Assembly (NCBI GenBank): GCA_947089425.1 | Contig: CAMUKG010000005.1 | Span: 62,001-126,000, forward strand | Length of the DNA: 64,000 nt | Direction: 5' to 3' | From: an uncultured Clostridia bacterium | GTDB lineage: Bacteria > Bacillota > Clostridia > Christensenellales > Pumilibacteraceae | Shown: one piece after another, positions 34,293 through 41,951 of the stretch | Layout of the letters: every line of letters begins with the position of its first letter | Numbering within the stretch: the first letter of the stretch is position 1 | Notes under the pieces: model-generated | Databases searched by the model: none | Told to the model about the DNA's origin: nothing | Seen by the model: only the letters and a program-made list of their open reading frames with translations | Translations under genes and position numbers: made by a program

Positions 34293-34931
34293 ATGAACCC
34301 CGAAACCACTTATCTGAAAAACAACAAAGTTTATTTGAGCGGAACAGTGCATTCAACCCCCGTATACAGCCATGAGCTTTACGGCGAAGGCTTTTACGAA
34401 TTTGCGCTCAAAGTTCCGCGACTGAGTACTCAATGCGATTACATACCCGTTACCGTTTCGGAACGGCTTATGAACGGCGTTGACCTTTCGGAAGGCGCCT
34501 CGCTCGCTCTAAACGGGCAGTTCCGCAGTTATAACAAAATGGAAAACGCGAAAAGCAAGTTAATGCTCACCGTGTTTGTGCGAGACTTTACCGAAGCGGT
34601 AGAGGGACAAAACCCCAACACTGTGGAATTGTCGGGATATATCTGCAAAGAGCCGATATACCGCACAACGCCGTTTAATCGCGAAATTTGCGACTTATTG
34701 CTTGCCGTAAATCGCGCCTACAATAAGTCGGATTACATTCCTTGCATAGCATGGGGGAGAAACGCCCGCTTTGTGCGCGATATAGAAGTGGGGCAACGAA
34801 TATCTGTGTTCGGACGCATACAAAGCAGAGAATACACCAAAAAGCTTTCCGAAACGGAGTCGGAAGTGAGAACTGCATACGAACTCAGCGTTGGCAGAAT
34901 AGTTTGCGGAGACGTTGCCGCCGAAGAATAA
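34293..34931 (+). CDS. SSB-like protein with two OB folds
   Basis: The 212-residue protein appears to contain two single-stranded-DNA-binding OB folds. The first is about 10-100 (NKVYLSGTVHSTPVYSHE; FYEFALKVPRLSTQCDYIPV). The second is about 108-205 (NTVELSGYICKEPIYRTTPF; ICDLLLAVNRAYNKSDYIPC; VFGRIQSREYTKK). The second half resembles canonical SSB/PriB. There is no acidic SSB C-terminal tip apart from AAEE. It could be an accessory SSB. It follows the deacetylase by 7 nt. Confidence 0.78.
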   Translation: MNPETTYLKNNKVYLSGTVHSTPVYSHELYGEGFYEFALKVPRLSTQCDYIPVTVSERLMNGVDLSEGASLALNGQFRSYNKMENAKSKLMLTVFVRDFTEAVEGQNPNTVELSGYICKEPIYRTTPFNREICDLLLAVNRAYNKSDYIPCIAWGRNARFVRDIEVGQRISVFGRIQSREYTKKLSETESEVRTAYELSVGRIVCGDVAAEE

Positions 34932-34956
34932 TTTTTTAAATTGCAATTCAAATCAA

Positions 34957-34991
34957 AAAGGACTGCCGCATTAAAGCGATAGTCCTTTTGT
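34957..34991. terminator. Bidirectional intrinsic terminator
   Basis: AAAAGGACT (34957 onward) pairs with AGTCCTTTT around a roughly 16 nt loop, with A/T tracts on both sides. It separates the convergent SSB-like and propeller-protein genes. Confidence 0.75.
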
Positions 34992-34993
34992 AA

Positions 34994-37666
34994 TTACAGT
35001 TTTGCTTCGCTAAGCCGTCGGGTGCGTCTTACGTGAACCATTCGGGCGATAAGTATTGCGCCGAGTATTACGGTTAAAATAATTATTACGATTGCTATGA
35101 TTACGACTTTGTTCACGCCGTCGTATTTCAAGTCTTCGGTTTTAACGTAAAATTCGATTGTTCCGTCCACTTCGTTGCAATAATAGCGAACAAGAGTGAA
35201 TTCCTTAGAGGAATCGAAACTTCCCACAACTTCCACGCGCGTGTCTTTTTCGAGGTTTTGCAATGCAAATTCGGGTTTTATTACGGCGAAGGGAACAAAT
35301 TCGCCGTCCGCATTTTTTTCATGCGGCGCCGTTCCGTATTTTGAAACTACGGTGGCGTTATAGCGGGGGAGCACAGCTCTGCTGTCGGGAGCTTCGCCGA
35401 AAAACGAAATAAAGTCGCCCGTTATATACCCTTCGCGTTCGCCGAGAGTACCGTCGGTGTATTTCACGCGATACCATTGAGCTTTATGGTTTGCGTAATT
35501 GTCGCGGTAGCCGTAAGTTGAATCGGTGTACACGAACGGCAAGAGCGTTAGCGAAGTGTTTCTGTCGAGCGATGCGGCGGCGTTTAAGTCGAGAGAAGGA
35601 TATTTATAAATTTTAACGCCGTCTTTATACGGATAGCAAGACGAGGCAGGGGGCTCGCCGTAAGTGAGCGGCTTTTGTTGTTTTATGAGCGAGGTATAAA
35701 CGTAGCCGCGTATAGGTTTGTCTGTCGTTTTGTCGCCGCAATCGGCTATAACGAAATTGAATTTTTCGTTTGGTTTCCAATTCGGAACTATTACCTTGTA
35801 GCCGTCGGGAAGAAACACGAGGTTATTCAGTTCGGCGGGGCGCGCGTAAACGTAGCAATCGGACACTTCGAATATTATGCCGTCGTCCGAACTCGAAACT
35901 TCGTCGAGAACGTCGGGAACTATATTTTCTTGCTCAAAACTCGGCATTTCGTCGGAAATTTGAAAATTCTCGTTTACGTTCAATGCGTTTCCGTCGAGCG
36001 CTTTCACGGCATGAGCCGCCGTGTCTGAGAACAACAGCGAGCCGTATTCGAGCCCGAGCTTTTCGAGTTTCACCGCATTCATGAGGATTTTTTCGGCGCC
36101 CACTAAGTCCGCGTTTTCGTAAACCGAAATTTGCTTTCCATCTTTGAATTTGCGAATTTTTCCGTCAGAAAACAGCAAGTAAAAGCTGTTGTCATGGTCG
36201 GTGCAAAAATCTTTGAGTTGCAAATCAATACCGAAAGAAAATTCTATGTGGCGCGTGCCGTCGGGGGCGAGGGAATCTATTGTGTTGCCCGTTGTGGCAA
36301 CGTATAGCTTATCATCGAGTTGTGCGACTGTGAGCGCGGTGTTCACGTTCGTGCCTATTGCTTCGAATTCGTCGGAGCCCGCTTTAATGCGGTAAAGCTG
36401 ACGGTTTGCGCACAAAACGTAAACATTGTTGTCGGAGTCTATTTTTAAATCGGTAATCAACGTTTGTTCGGGCGGTTCGCCTGCGAGCGTTCTTTTTATA
36501 AGCAAACTGTTGCTGTCGTAAACAGAAATTTTGCCTATGCTGTGCGCCGCGTAAATGTTCCCCGTATAGTCGATTGCAACGGCTTTTGGGCGGACAACGT
36601 TGGGAATTTCGTAGTTTCCGCCGTCTCGCAAAATTTGTATTCTGTTGTTGCGCTCGTCCGCAACCGCAATAAAATCTTTGCGCGAAGCTATGCCCGCGTT
36701 GGCGTTATAAAAGCCGAGCGCGTCATGCGCCGACGCCAAAATAACCGTGCGTTTTGAAAAATCGCCGTCCGTTTTATAAACCGAATTTAAGTTGGTAATT
36801 CCGTACACAGTGCTTCCGCTTACCGCTATGGAAACGGTGTCGTAAGCCGTGTGTGTGTTTCTTTCGTAAAGTCCGCCGTTTTCGTAAGCGTAGCTTGTTA
36901 TTCCCGTGCGGGTAAGACACACTATTCCGCCGTCGGCCTTTTCGCACATGCGCAGAATTTCTTGCGTAGCCGTGAGCGCTTCGGTAGCTTGTACTATTCC
37001 CGCTTTGGGGGGTGCGAAGCATAACACATCGTTTAAATGGCGATTTGCCACCGCCAAATAAATGCGTTTTCCGTCGCTTGCTATTTTTTTAGGTTGCGCA
37101 GTAACGTTTATAATTACGGGCGTTATTGAGGCGGCAACCGTCTCTTCGCTTTCGTCGGGAGAAGAAGTCGCAAGTTCGGATAAAACATATTCGTGTACCG
37201 ATTCGGATTCGGTATGCACGGCATAGAGTTTTCCGTCAAGCACCGTAAAGTCGGAATATTTGTAATTGGGGAGAGTGCGAGAACCTATCGAAAGAACGCC
37301 GTTTGAAAGTGTTATGCACGAGTCTCCTACGGGAACGAATTTTTCGGTATTGTCGAAAATAGCGTTTGCAAAAACGCCGTTTAGCGCGGTTTGCGTTCCG
37401 TTGCTATCGAATGCATATGCTTTGTTGCCGTCGGCAACAGTGAAGCCGTTTCCGTCGGCATATATTGCGGTGGGATAATCAAAATAAAAATATTTTGTGT
37501 CGGAAGAATGCTTTATTACTTTTGCGGTGTCGTTAGCAGCGGTTTCAAGTTGCTCTTCGGCATGAGAAAAAACGCCCGCCGCCAAGAAGCTTGAAAGCAG
37601 TAGCGCCGCGCAAAACGCGACAAAAGCTATAAACGCTTTACGCGCATTATTTAATTTAATTTGCAT
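34994..37666 (-). CDS. Exported beta-propeller protein with SH3-like domains and C-terminal membrane anchor
   Basis: The 890-residue protein begins at ATG 37666 with a signal or anchor segment (AFIAFVAFCAALLLSSFLAAG). The next about 550 residues contain many short blade-like repeats reminiscent of NHL or Kelch-like propellers (GNIYAAHSIGKISVYDSNSL, DNNVYVLCANRQLYRI, NSFYLLFSDGKIRKFKDG). Three SH3-like modules follow, each with an R-GYV-type end (IRGYVYTSLI, REGYITGDFISFFG, IEFYVKTEDLKY). A membrane helix (VVIIAIVIIILTVILGAILIA) precedes a short basic tail. It is a probable cell-wall-associated sensor or scaffold. No ribosome site precedes the ATG. Confidence 0.7.
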   Translation of the reverse strand: MQIKLNNARKAFIAFVAFCAALLLSSFLAAGVFSHAEEQLETAANDTAKVIKHSSDTKYFYFDYPTAIYADGNGFTVADGNKAYAFDSNGTQTALNGVFANAIFDNTEKFVPVGDSCITLSNGVLSIGSRTLPNYKYSDFTVLDGKLYAVHTESESVHEYVLSELATSSPDESEETVAASITPVIINVTAQPKKIASDGKRIYLAVANRHLNDVLCFAPPKAGIVQATEALTATQEILRMCEKADGGIVCLTRTGITSYAYENGGLYERNTHTAYDTVSIAVSGSTVYGITNLNSVYKTDGDFSKRTVILASAHDALGFYNANAGIASRKDFIAVADERNNRIQILRDGGNYEIPNVVRPKAVAIDYTGNIYAAHSIGKISVYDSNSLLIKRTLAGEPPEQTLITDLKIDSDNNVYVLCANRQLYRIKAGSDEFEAIGTNVNTALTVAQLDDKLYVATTGNTIDSLAPDGTRHIEFSFGIDLQLKDFCTDHDNSFYLLFSDGKIRKFKDGKQISVYENADLVGAEKILMNAVKLEKLGLEYGSLLFSDTAAHAVKALDGNALNVNENFQISDEMPSFEQENIVPDVLDEVSSSDDGIIFEVSDCYVYARPAELNNLVFLPDGYKVIVPNWKPNEKFNFVIADCGDKTTDKPIRGYVYTSLIKQQKPLTYGEPPASSCYPYKDGVKIYKYPSLDLNAAASLDRNTSLTLLPFVYTDSTYGYRDNYANHKAQWYRVKYTDGTLGEREGYITGDFISFFGEAPDSRAVLPRYNATVVSKYGTAPHEKNADGEFVPFAVIKPEFALQNLEKDTRVEVVGSFDSSKEFTLVRYYCNEVDGTIEFYVKTEDLKYDGVNKVVIIAIVIIILTVILGAILIARMVHVRRTRRLSEAKL

Positions 37667-37675
37667 AACTACTAT

Positions 37676-37703
37676 ATTATAGCACAATTCGACAAAAAAG
37701 CAA
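37676..37703 (-). promoter_or_regulatory. Promoter of the propeller protein gene, apparently leaderless
   Basis: On the minus strand TTGCTT (complement of 37698-37703), a 16 bp spacer and TATAAT (complement of 37676-37681) end 9 nt before ATG 37666. No Shine-Dalgarno sequence lies between. Confidence 0.6.
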
Positions 37704-37854
37704 ATATTTTTCGATGTGTTTTGTTGCACGTTCGCGTGCTTACTATACTGATTAAACTTTTCGAATGTAAAAAATATGTCGAAAAGGTTATTGTTTGTAA
37801 AATTTGTACGAAAGAAGTTAGTAATTTTTAGTTAATTTATTTTTAAAAAGGGTC

Positions 37855-37883
37855 TATACAAGGGCGCAAATCTGTGTTATACT
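37855..37883 (+). promoter_or_regulatory. Possible promoter of ppx
   Basis: TATACA (37855-37860), a 17 bp spacer and TATACT (37878-37883) lie about 120 nt before GTG 38004. The -35 matches only 4 of 6. Confidence 0.45.
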
Positions 37884-37900
37884 TTATAAGGTTTAAAAAT

Positions 37901-37939
37901 ACGGCAAAATTTGCGTTTTTATTTGCATTTTGCCGTTTT
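37901..37939 (+). terminator. Terminator-like hairpin in the ppx leader
   Basis: ACGGCAAAAT (37901-37910) pairs perfectly with ATTTTGCCGT (37927-37936), followed by TTT and G. It lies between the likely promoter and the gene, so it would act as an attenuator or end a short leader RNA. Confidence 0.5.
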
Positions 37940-38003
37940 GTTAGAAAATTTTAAAAGTACAAATATTTCGCAATTAAATTCAGTAGCAGGAGAGGTTAAA
38001 ACA

Positions 38004-39518
38004 GTGGAAAGAATAGCGGTTATCGATTTGGGCAGTAATTCGGCTCGCCTTGTGATTGCAAACATATTGCCCAACGGTCATTTTGTAGTGTTCGACGAAT
38101 TGAAAGAGTCCGTCAGGCTCGGGCAGGATATGGAGCGTGACGGATTTTTAAAGCCTTCGAGAGTGGCGCAAGCTGTTAAAACATTAAAAATGTTTCGCAA
38201 GTTGTGCGACAGTTACGACGTGGACAAGGTATATGCCATAGCGACTAACGCGGTGCGTCGCGCCAAAAATCAAAAGAGCTTTTTGGAAGAAATAAATTCT
38301 GTTTGCGGCTTTAAATTTAAGGTTTTAACCGAAGAGGAAGAAGCGTTACATATTTATCACGGGGTTATAAACTCGCTTGACGTTCCCAAAGCTGTAATAG
38401 TGGATATAAGCGGTAGTAGTACGCAAATAATTCAATATAATCGCCGTAATGTGCTCAACCGCGAAAATTTGCCGTTCGGCACGATTACGCTAAGCGATTT
38501 GTTCAACGACCCCAATCTTTCGCCGCAACAGCAGTCGAAAATGATTGAGACTTACGTTTACGACCAATTTTCGCAAATAGCATGGCTCAAAGAACTTGAC
38601 CCCGATGTGCAGTTTGTGGGCGTGGGCGGTTCGTTTAGAAATCTTGCTAAAATTTGCAAGCGAATGAAACGCTATCCGCTCGATATGGTGCATAATTACA
38701 ACATAAGCGTCAGCGATTTCAATTCCATTTACGATACCGTTAAAGTCCTCGATGCGGACAAGCGTACTAAAATCAAAGGTTTGAGCGTCGAGCGCGCCGA
38801 CATTTTCAGTTCCGCGCTGGCTTGTATAAAAGGATTTTTCGACTACACGGGATTTACCAACCTTGTGGTGTCGGGTTCCGGAATACGCGAGGGCATAATG
38901 TTCAATCATGCAGTGCCCACCACAGCCGAAAAACCCATTTCCGACGTTTTGGGACATTCGGTATACACAATGATGCACTATTTCGACGTGAACATTCCTC
39001 ATGCCGAGCACGTTTGCAATCTGTCCATTCAATTATATAAACAGCTGAGAGTGCTTCACAAGTTGCCCCGTCAGTATGTGAAAGTGTTGCGCGTTGCGGC
39101 GCTTTTGCACGATGCGGGAATGCGAATAAAATTTTACGACCATCCCAAACATTCGTTCTATTTTATTCTAAACAGCAACCTTTACGGAATATCGCACCGC
39201 GATTTGGTGCTTGCGGCGTTTGTGGCTTACGGGCACCGCATGGACGAGTTTCCTATTGCCGAGTGGAACAAATATAAAGATTTGCTTAGAGAAGAAGATT
39301 TGGTTGCCGTAATGAAATTGAGCGTAATCCTTCGCATAGCGGAAAGCCTCGACAGACCTATGTCGGGCGCCGTGAAAATGCTTAATTGCGACGTTTTGGG
39401 CGACAGCGTAATTATGAAAACCGAAGTGGAAGGCGACTGCTCGCTCGAAATTAAAGACGCGCTTACGGCGGGAGCCGAGTTTGCGCGTGCATATAGAAAA
39501 AATCTTGAAATTCTGTAA
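38004..39518 (+). CDS. ppx: Ppx/GppA family exopolyphosphatase
   Basis: This 504-residue protein has the ASKHA-fold N-terminal domain with IDLGSNSARLVI and a second phosphate motif VDISGSSTQII. It then has a C-terminal HD-like domain (VAALLHDAGMRIKFYDH, HRDLVLAAFVAYGH). Family members hydrolyse polyphosphate or pppGpp. GTG 38004 is chosen as start because AGGAGAGG lies 8 nt ahead and the conserved domain begins right after; an upstream in-frame ATG at 37911 falls in a hairpin. It is followed by maf. Confidence 0.9.
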   Translation: MERIAVIDLGSNSARLVIANILPNGHFVVFDELKESVRLGQDMERDGFLKPSRVAQAVKTLKMFRKLCDSYDVDKVYAIATNAVRRAKNQKSFLEEINSVCGFKFKVLTEEEEALHIYHGVINSLDVPKAVIVDISGSSTQIIQYNRRNVLNRENLPFGTITLSDLFNDPNLSPQQQSKMIETYVYDQFSQIAWLKELDPDVQFVGVGGSFRNLAKICKRMKRYPLDMVHNYNISVSDFNSIYDTVKVLDADKRTKIKGLSVERADIFSSALACIKGFFDYTGFTNLVVSGSGIREGIMFNHAVPTTAEKPISDVLGHSVYTMMHYFDVNIPHAEHVCNLSIQLYKQLRVLHKLPRQYVKVLRVAALLHDAGMRIKFYDHPKHSFYFILNSNLYGISHRDLVLAAFVAYGHRMDEFPIAEWNKYKDLLREEDLVAVMKLSVILRIAESLDRPMSGAVKMLNCDVLGDSVIMKTEVEGDCSLEIKDALTAGAEFARAYRKNLEIL

Positions 39519-40080
39519 TGTTACGCTTGCTTCCGCGTCGCCTCGCAGGGCGGAACTGATTAAAAAAATACCGTGGCTTCGTGCTACGGTTTTTCCCTCT
39601 TCGGCGGACGAAGAGCCTTTTCGCGGCGGGAGCGTGAGCGATTACGTTCAAGCGCTCGCCAAGCGAAAAGCGCTTTGGGTTCTCGAACGCACGGGAGGAA
39701 TCGTTATAGGAGCAGATACCGTTGTGAGCGTTGGCGGCGAAGTGCTCGGAAAACCGCGTTCGCCGCAAGACGCCGAAAACATGTTTCGTAAGCTTTGCGG
39801 ACGCACTCACGAGGTAATAACGGGGTATTGCGTGGCAAATTGTGCGAAAAATGTCGTAAATTTTGAAAAAACCTACGTTACTTTTGGTGCATTTATCGAC
39901 AAAATAGTGTATAATTATATCGATTCGGGCGCTCCTTTCGATAAAGCGGGCGGCTACGGATTGCAGGATTCCGAGCTTTTTCCGCTTATAAAAAAGGTGG
40001 AAGGCGACGCCGACAACGTGGTGGGATTGCCAGTTGCGGCTTTGGAAAAAACGCTCAAGGAGTTTCTCGAATGGCTGTGA
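39481..40080 (+). CDS. maf: Maf-like nucleoside triphosphate pyrophosphatase
   Basis: The 199-residue house-cleaning pyrophosphatase hydrolyses non-canonical or cellular NTPs. Motifs are LASASPRRAELI, SSADEEPF, AKRKAL, GADTVVSVGGEVLGKP and DKAGGYGLQD. TTG 39481 is taken as start because GGAG (39471-39474) lies 6 nt ahead, giving a 38 nt overlap with ppx; TTG 39505 is an alternative. The next gene overlaps it by 10 nt. Confidence 0.9.
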   Translation: MRVHIEKILKFCNVTLASASPRRAELIKKIPWLRATVFPSSADEEPFRGGSVSDYVQALAKRKALWVLERTGGIVIGADTVVSVGGEVLGKPRSPQDAENMFRKLCGRTHEVITGYCVANCAKNVVNFEKTYVTFGAFIDKIVYNYIDSGAPFDKAGGYGLQDSELFPLIKKVEGDADNVVGLPVAALEKTLKEFLEWL

Positions 40081-41084
40081 TGGAAATAGCTGTCGAAATC
40101 GGAACGGGGTATACTTCGCTGTATTTGCCCGGAAACGGAATCGTTTTGCGCGAACCTACGGTTATCGCGTTTATAGGCGACCCGCGAGGTAAGCGAGTTC
40201 GTGCGGTTGGGTTGCAAGCCGAAAAAATGCTCGGCAAAACTCCCGAGCGGACGACCATAATAGAGCCCGTGACAGATGGCGTAATCACCGACGCGCAAGC
40301 GTGCGGCTTGCTTTTAAAAGAGTTCGTTAAAAAGATTTTGCCTCAAAATTACGTTTTCTTTCCGAAGATAAAAGCGATACTCGGAATACCTACGGGGCTT
40401 GGAATAGAAGAGCGCTCGGTATATGAAGACGTGTGCGTGGCGGCGGGAATAAGCGAAGTTACTATGGTTGATAATATTTTGCTTGCGGGCGTTGGGCTCG
40501 ACATTCCGATAGGAACGGCGGGCGCGGGCGTGGTCGTTAATATCGGCGCGGGCGCTACCGAGATAGCCGCAGTAAGTCTTGCGGGCGTAGTGTCGGGGTG
40601 CGGAGTTACAATAGGCGGCAAAATGATGGATAAAGCCATAATAGATTTTGTCGCGGGCAAATACGATTTGAAGATAGGACTCAACACCGCGCGCAAGCTA
40701 AAAAACGAAATAGGCAGTCTCTACGAAAACGATACTTCGGAATTGCTTGTGTCGGGTAGAAACGTGAAAACAAAAAATACGGGTAGCGCTTACGTTACGG
40801 CAGTTGATATTTGCGGCGTGGTTAAGCCGTATTACCTAAGGATAGCGGACGCGGTCGAAAGCATAATAAATATGTGCCCGCCCGAAATCGTGGGTGAAAT
40901 AAATAAAAAGGGCATATATGTTGTGGGCGGCGGGAGTAAGATACTCGGCATAGAAAAGCTTTTTTCGGAGAGGCTCGGCGTAAACGTTTGCACGGTTGAA
41001 GAGCCCTCGTATTGCGCCATTTTGGGCGCGGGCAAGCTTTTGGGCGACAAGCAGCTTTTGAAAGAAATATTAATTCAAAAATAG
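40071..41084 (+). CDS. Divergent MreB-like actin-family protein
   Basis: The 337-residue protein aligns with MreB throughout: REPTVIAF at 27-34, EPVTDGVITD at 65-74, GIPTGLGIEERSVYED at 105-120, SGCGVTIGGKMMDKAI at 175-190 and the adenine-site VVGGGSKILGIEKL. Key nucleotide-site residues differ: the first phosphate motif reads AVEIGTGYTSLY (Glu9 where MreB has Asp in xDLGT). The second reads VVVNIGAGATEIAAV (Asn157 and Glu164 where MreB has Asp in DIGGGTTD). The Glu-Arg near the catalytic position (IEERS) remains. maf-mreB adjacency is classic, but no mreC/mreD follows. Confidence 0.85.
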   Translation: MAVMEIAVEIGTGYTSLYLPGNGIVLREPTVIAFIGDPRGKRVRAVGLQAEKMLGKTPERTTIIEPVTDGVITDAQACGLLLKEFVKKILPQNYVFFPKIKAILGIPTGLGIEERSVYEDVCVAAGISEVTMVDNILLAGVGLDIPIGTAGAGVVVNIGAGATEIAAVSLAGVVSGCGVTIGGKMMDKAIIDFVAGKYDLKIGLNTARKLKNEIGSLYENDTSELLVSGRNVKTKNTGSAYVTAVDICGVVKPYYLRIADAVESIINMCPPEIVGEINKKGIYVVGGGSKILGIEKLFSERLGVNVCTVEEPSYCAILGAGKLLGDKQLLKEILIQK

Positions 41085-41113
41085 ACGAGCTGTTTTTGCC
41101 GTATAAGCGCGAG

Positions 41114-41428
41114 TTATTTAGTCGTCAAATTTTTTTGGAACATTTCGCGGTTTTGCGGCGGTGTTTGCGATACGTCGAGTCCCATTAAAAACCCGAACCT
41201 AAAACCTTCCAGATAGTTGTTTTCCACCGCTTCTGCGTGAAGAGCTTCCAAAGATTCGGTGGTTTTTTTATGCAGTTCGAGTTGCTCGTGGGTGAGCGCT
41301 TTGCATAATTCGGCGTCGTTCTGCACGTAGGCTTTAAGTCTTTCGCGGTAAACTTCGCTTAAAGGCGTGAGCTCGTAGTTTCCTCTTTCTCCGTAATACA
41401 TTTGCATAATTGCAGATTTGAGAGTCAT
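41114..41428 (-). CDS. Small DUF6809-like protein
   Basis: The 104-residue protein has the short clostridial pattern IMQMYYGERGN near the start, a helical charged middle and a closing EGFRFGFLMGLDV. I recall this layout for the uncharacterised DUF6809 family, but cannot verify it here. It starts at ATG 41428 with AAAGGAG ahead. It is transcribed from a consensus promoter overlapped by two ACCC-N5-GGGT sites, divergent from a small XRE regulator. The function is unknown. Confidence 0.6.
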   Translation of the reverse strand: MTLKSAIMQMYYGERGNYELTPLSEVYRERLKAYVQNDAELCKALTHEQLELHKKTTESLEALHAEAVENNYLEGFRFGFLMGLDVSQTPPQNREMFQKNLTTK

Positions 41429-41462
41429 GTCGGTTGTGCTCCTTTACTAATTTGATACCTGC

Positions 41463-41491
41463 ATTATATACCCAAAACGGGTATTTGTCAA
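41463..41491 (-). promoter_or_regulatory. Consensus promoter of the DUF6809-like gene
   Basis: On the minus strand TTGACA (complement of 41486-41491), a 17 bp spacer and TATAAT (complement of 41463-41468) match the sigma-A consensus exactly. Confidence 0.8.
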
Positions 41492-41503
41492 CCCATTTTG
41501 GGT
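41470..41503. promoter_or_regulatory. Paired ACCC-N5-GGGT operator
   Basis: Two short palindromes, ACCCAAAACGGGT (41470-41482) and ACCCATTTTGGGT (41491-41503), are inverted copies of one another at one mismatch. Their centres are 21 bp apart, two helical turns. The first fills the promoter spacer; the second abuts the -35. The adjacent XRE protein is the obvious candidate to bind here. Confidence 0.65.
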
Positions 41504-41562
41504 AGTTTTGAAAAATAATTTACTGTTTTTGTCTGCATGACGTGTATGGAAGCGAAATCTCA

Positions 41563-41592
41563 TTGACATTCGGTGGGGTTGCGGAGTATAAT
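41563..41592 (+). promoter_or_regulatory. Promoter of the XRE regulator, apparently leaderless
   Basis: TTGACA (41563-41568), an 18 bp spacer and TATAAT (41587-41592) are both consensus. The -10 ends 6 nt before ATG 41599, and there is no ribosome site. Confidence 0.7.
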
Positions 41593-41598
41593 AATCGT

Positions 41599-41862
41599 AT
41601 GGAAGAGTTTAATAGTTCGTTAAAGCGAATACGAATAACACGAGGTTATACGCAGAAACAAATTAGCGATGCGTTGAATGTGTCGCTGAATTGTTATGCT
41701 TCGTGGGAACAGGGAAGAACGGAGCCGCCCATATCCAAAATAAAGATTTTGTGCGAAATTTTCGGCGTCACTTCGGATGAACTTTTGGGAATTAGCGACG
41801 CTTTCGATAATCATATTTTAAAAGTGGCTGAGGGGAGACGTCGCTCGCATAAAAATTTTTAA
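41599..41862 (+). CDS. XRE family helix-turn-helix regulator
   Basis: The 87-residue protein is mostly one Cro/C1-type HTH: LKRIRITRGYTQKQISDAL, then NCYASWEQGRTEPPISK and LCEIFGVTSDELLGI. The C-terminal about 20 residues are basic. ATG 41599 follows the -10 by 6 nt; an in-frame upstream start at 41542 lies before the promoter and is rejected. It is likely the autoregulator and repressor of the divergent DUF6809-like gene. Confidence 0.88.
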   Translation: MEEFNSSLKRIRITRGYTQKQISDALNVSLNCYASWEQGRTEPPISKIKILCEIFGVTSDELLGISDAFDNHILKVAEGRRRSHKNF

Positions 41863-41906
41863 CCCGTTCTTGCGCCGGTTTGTTTTTCGGCTTTCCGTGC
41901 ACAATA

Positions 41907-41934
41907 TTTAAAGAATAACTATACATACTATAAT
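41907..41934 (+). promoter_or_regulatory. Promoter of glmM
   Basis: TTTAAA (41907-41912), a 16 bp spacer and TATAAT (41929-41934) precede a short leader with GAGAGG before ATG 41952. Confidence 0.45.
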
Positions 41935-41951
41935 ACGAGAGGCTTACGAAA

